64,000 bases of DNA from Dicaeum eximium. Taxonomy: Eukaryota > Chordata > Aves > Passeriformes > Dicaeidae. Positions 63,954 to 64,000 of this stretch are shown here, in pieces. The stretch lies in contig VWZP01010489.1 of NCBI GenBank assembly GCA_013396995.1, forward strand, positions 497,237-561,236. Reading direction: 5' to 3'. Position 1 is the first letter of the stretch. Each line of letters opens with the position of its first letter. The position numbers and the translations under genes were made by a program. The notes below the pieces were generated by a model, which was not told the DNA's origin, did no database searches, and saw only the letters and a program-made list of their open reading frames with translations.

Positions 63954-64000
63954 CTGGAATGAAAGATCAGCAAGTTGGTCACTCTATCATTAAAAAAATA

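Noticed and set aside
1..64000. tRNA, rRNA, endogenous virus or second gene
   Set aside because: No cloverleaf, rRNA or retroviral motif was recognised while reading both strands. All substantial coding signal belongs to NEB.

Overview
The window is almost entirely one gene, nebulin (NEB), read on the minus strand. It covers most of the protein but neither end. The first coding exon in transcript order is at 63849-63953 and the last is at 1-102. The promoter and N-terminal acidic exons lie beyond 64000. The remaining C-terminal simple repeats, serine-rich region and SH3 domain lie beyond position 1. Nebulin is the giant molecular ruler of skeletal-muscle thin filaments, and each ~35-residue module (SDxxYK consensus) contacts one actin subunit. 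A bird is the likely source. The introns are very short for NEB, and they hold only CR1-type LINE 3' fragments and simple repeats, with no Alu- or L1-like sequence recognised.

I resolved 113 coding segments. All have AG/GT borders where both borders are visible. All intact ones are phase 0 and a multiple of three, and together they encode about 159 intact modules. Layout in transcript order (high to low coordinates; super-repeat numbers are local to this window): twelve single-module exons (63953-58257); fourteen seven-module super-repeats (SR1-SR14, 57759-25210), each built from four exons with 3+2+1+1 modules; SR15-SR16 (25124-20353), with 3+1+1+1+1; SR17-SR18 (20261-13675), with 1+2+1+1+1+1; SR19-SR20 (13241-5999), with all seven modules on separate exons; then nine single-module exons leading into the C-terminal region (4465-1). 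One module per super-repeat carries the tropomyosin/troponin-type W motif (LEWLRGIGW and variants).

The unusual part is the centre. SR5-SR8 (about 40.07-48.14 kb) are recent tandem copies with near-identical introns as well as exons. A 364-bp cassette of two exons and the intron between them appears unchanged in four copies. SR10/SR11 are a second duplicated pair, and SR13/SR14 share an apparently identical 312-bp exon inside unrelated introns, which suggests gene conversion. SR5 is damaged: its W-motif exon has a 189-bp deletion that removes the splice acceptor, and the neighbouring exon has lost a conserved tryptophan. A 476-bp N gap (40470-40945) is flanked by the same 108 bp on both sides and looks like an assembly artefact.

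I found no second gene, RNA gene, CRISPR array, prokaryotic feature or undescribed system. Open frames on the plus strand are antisense shadows of NEB exons. Remarks about mammalian NEB come from general knowledge and were not checked by alignment.
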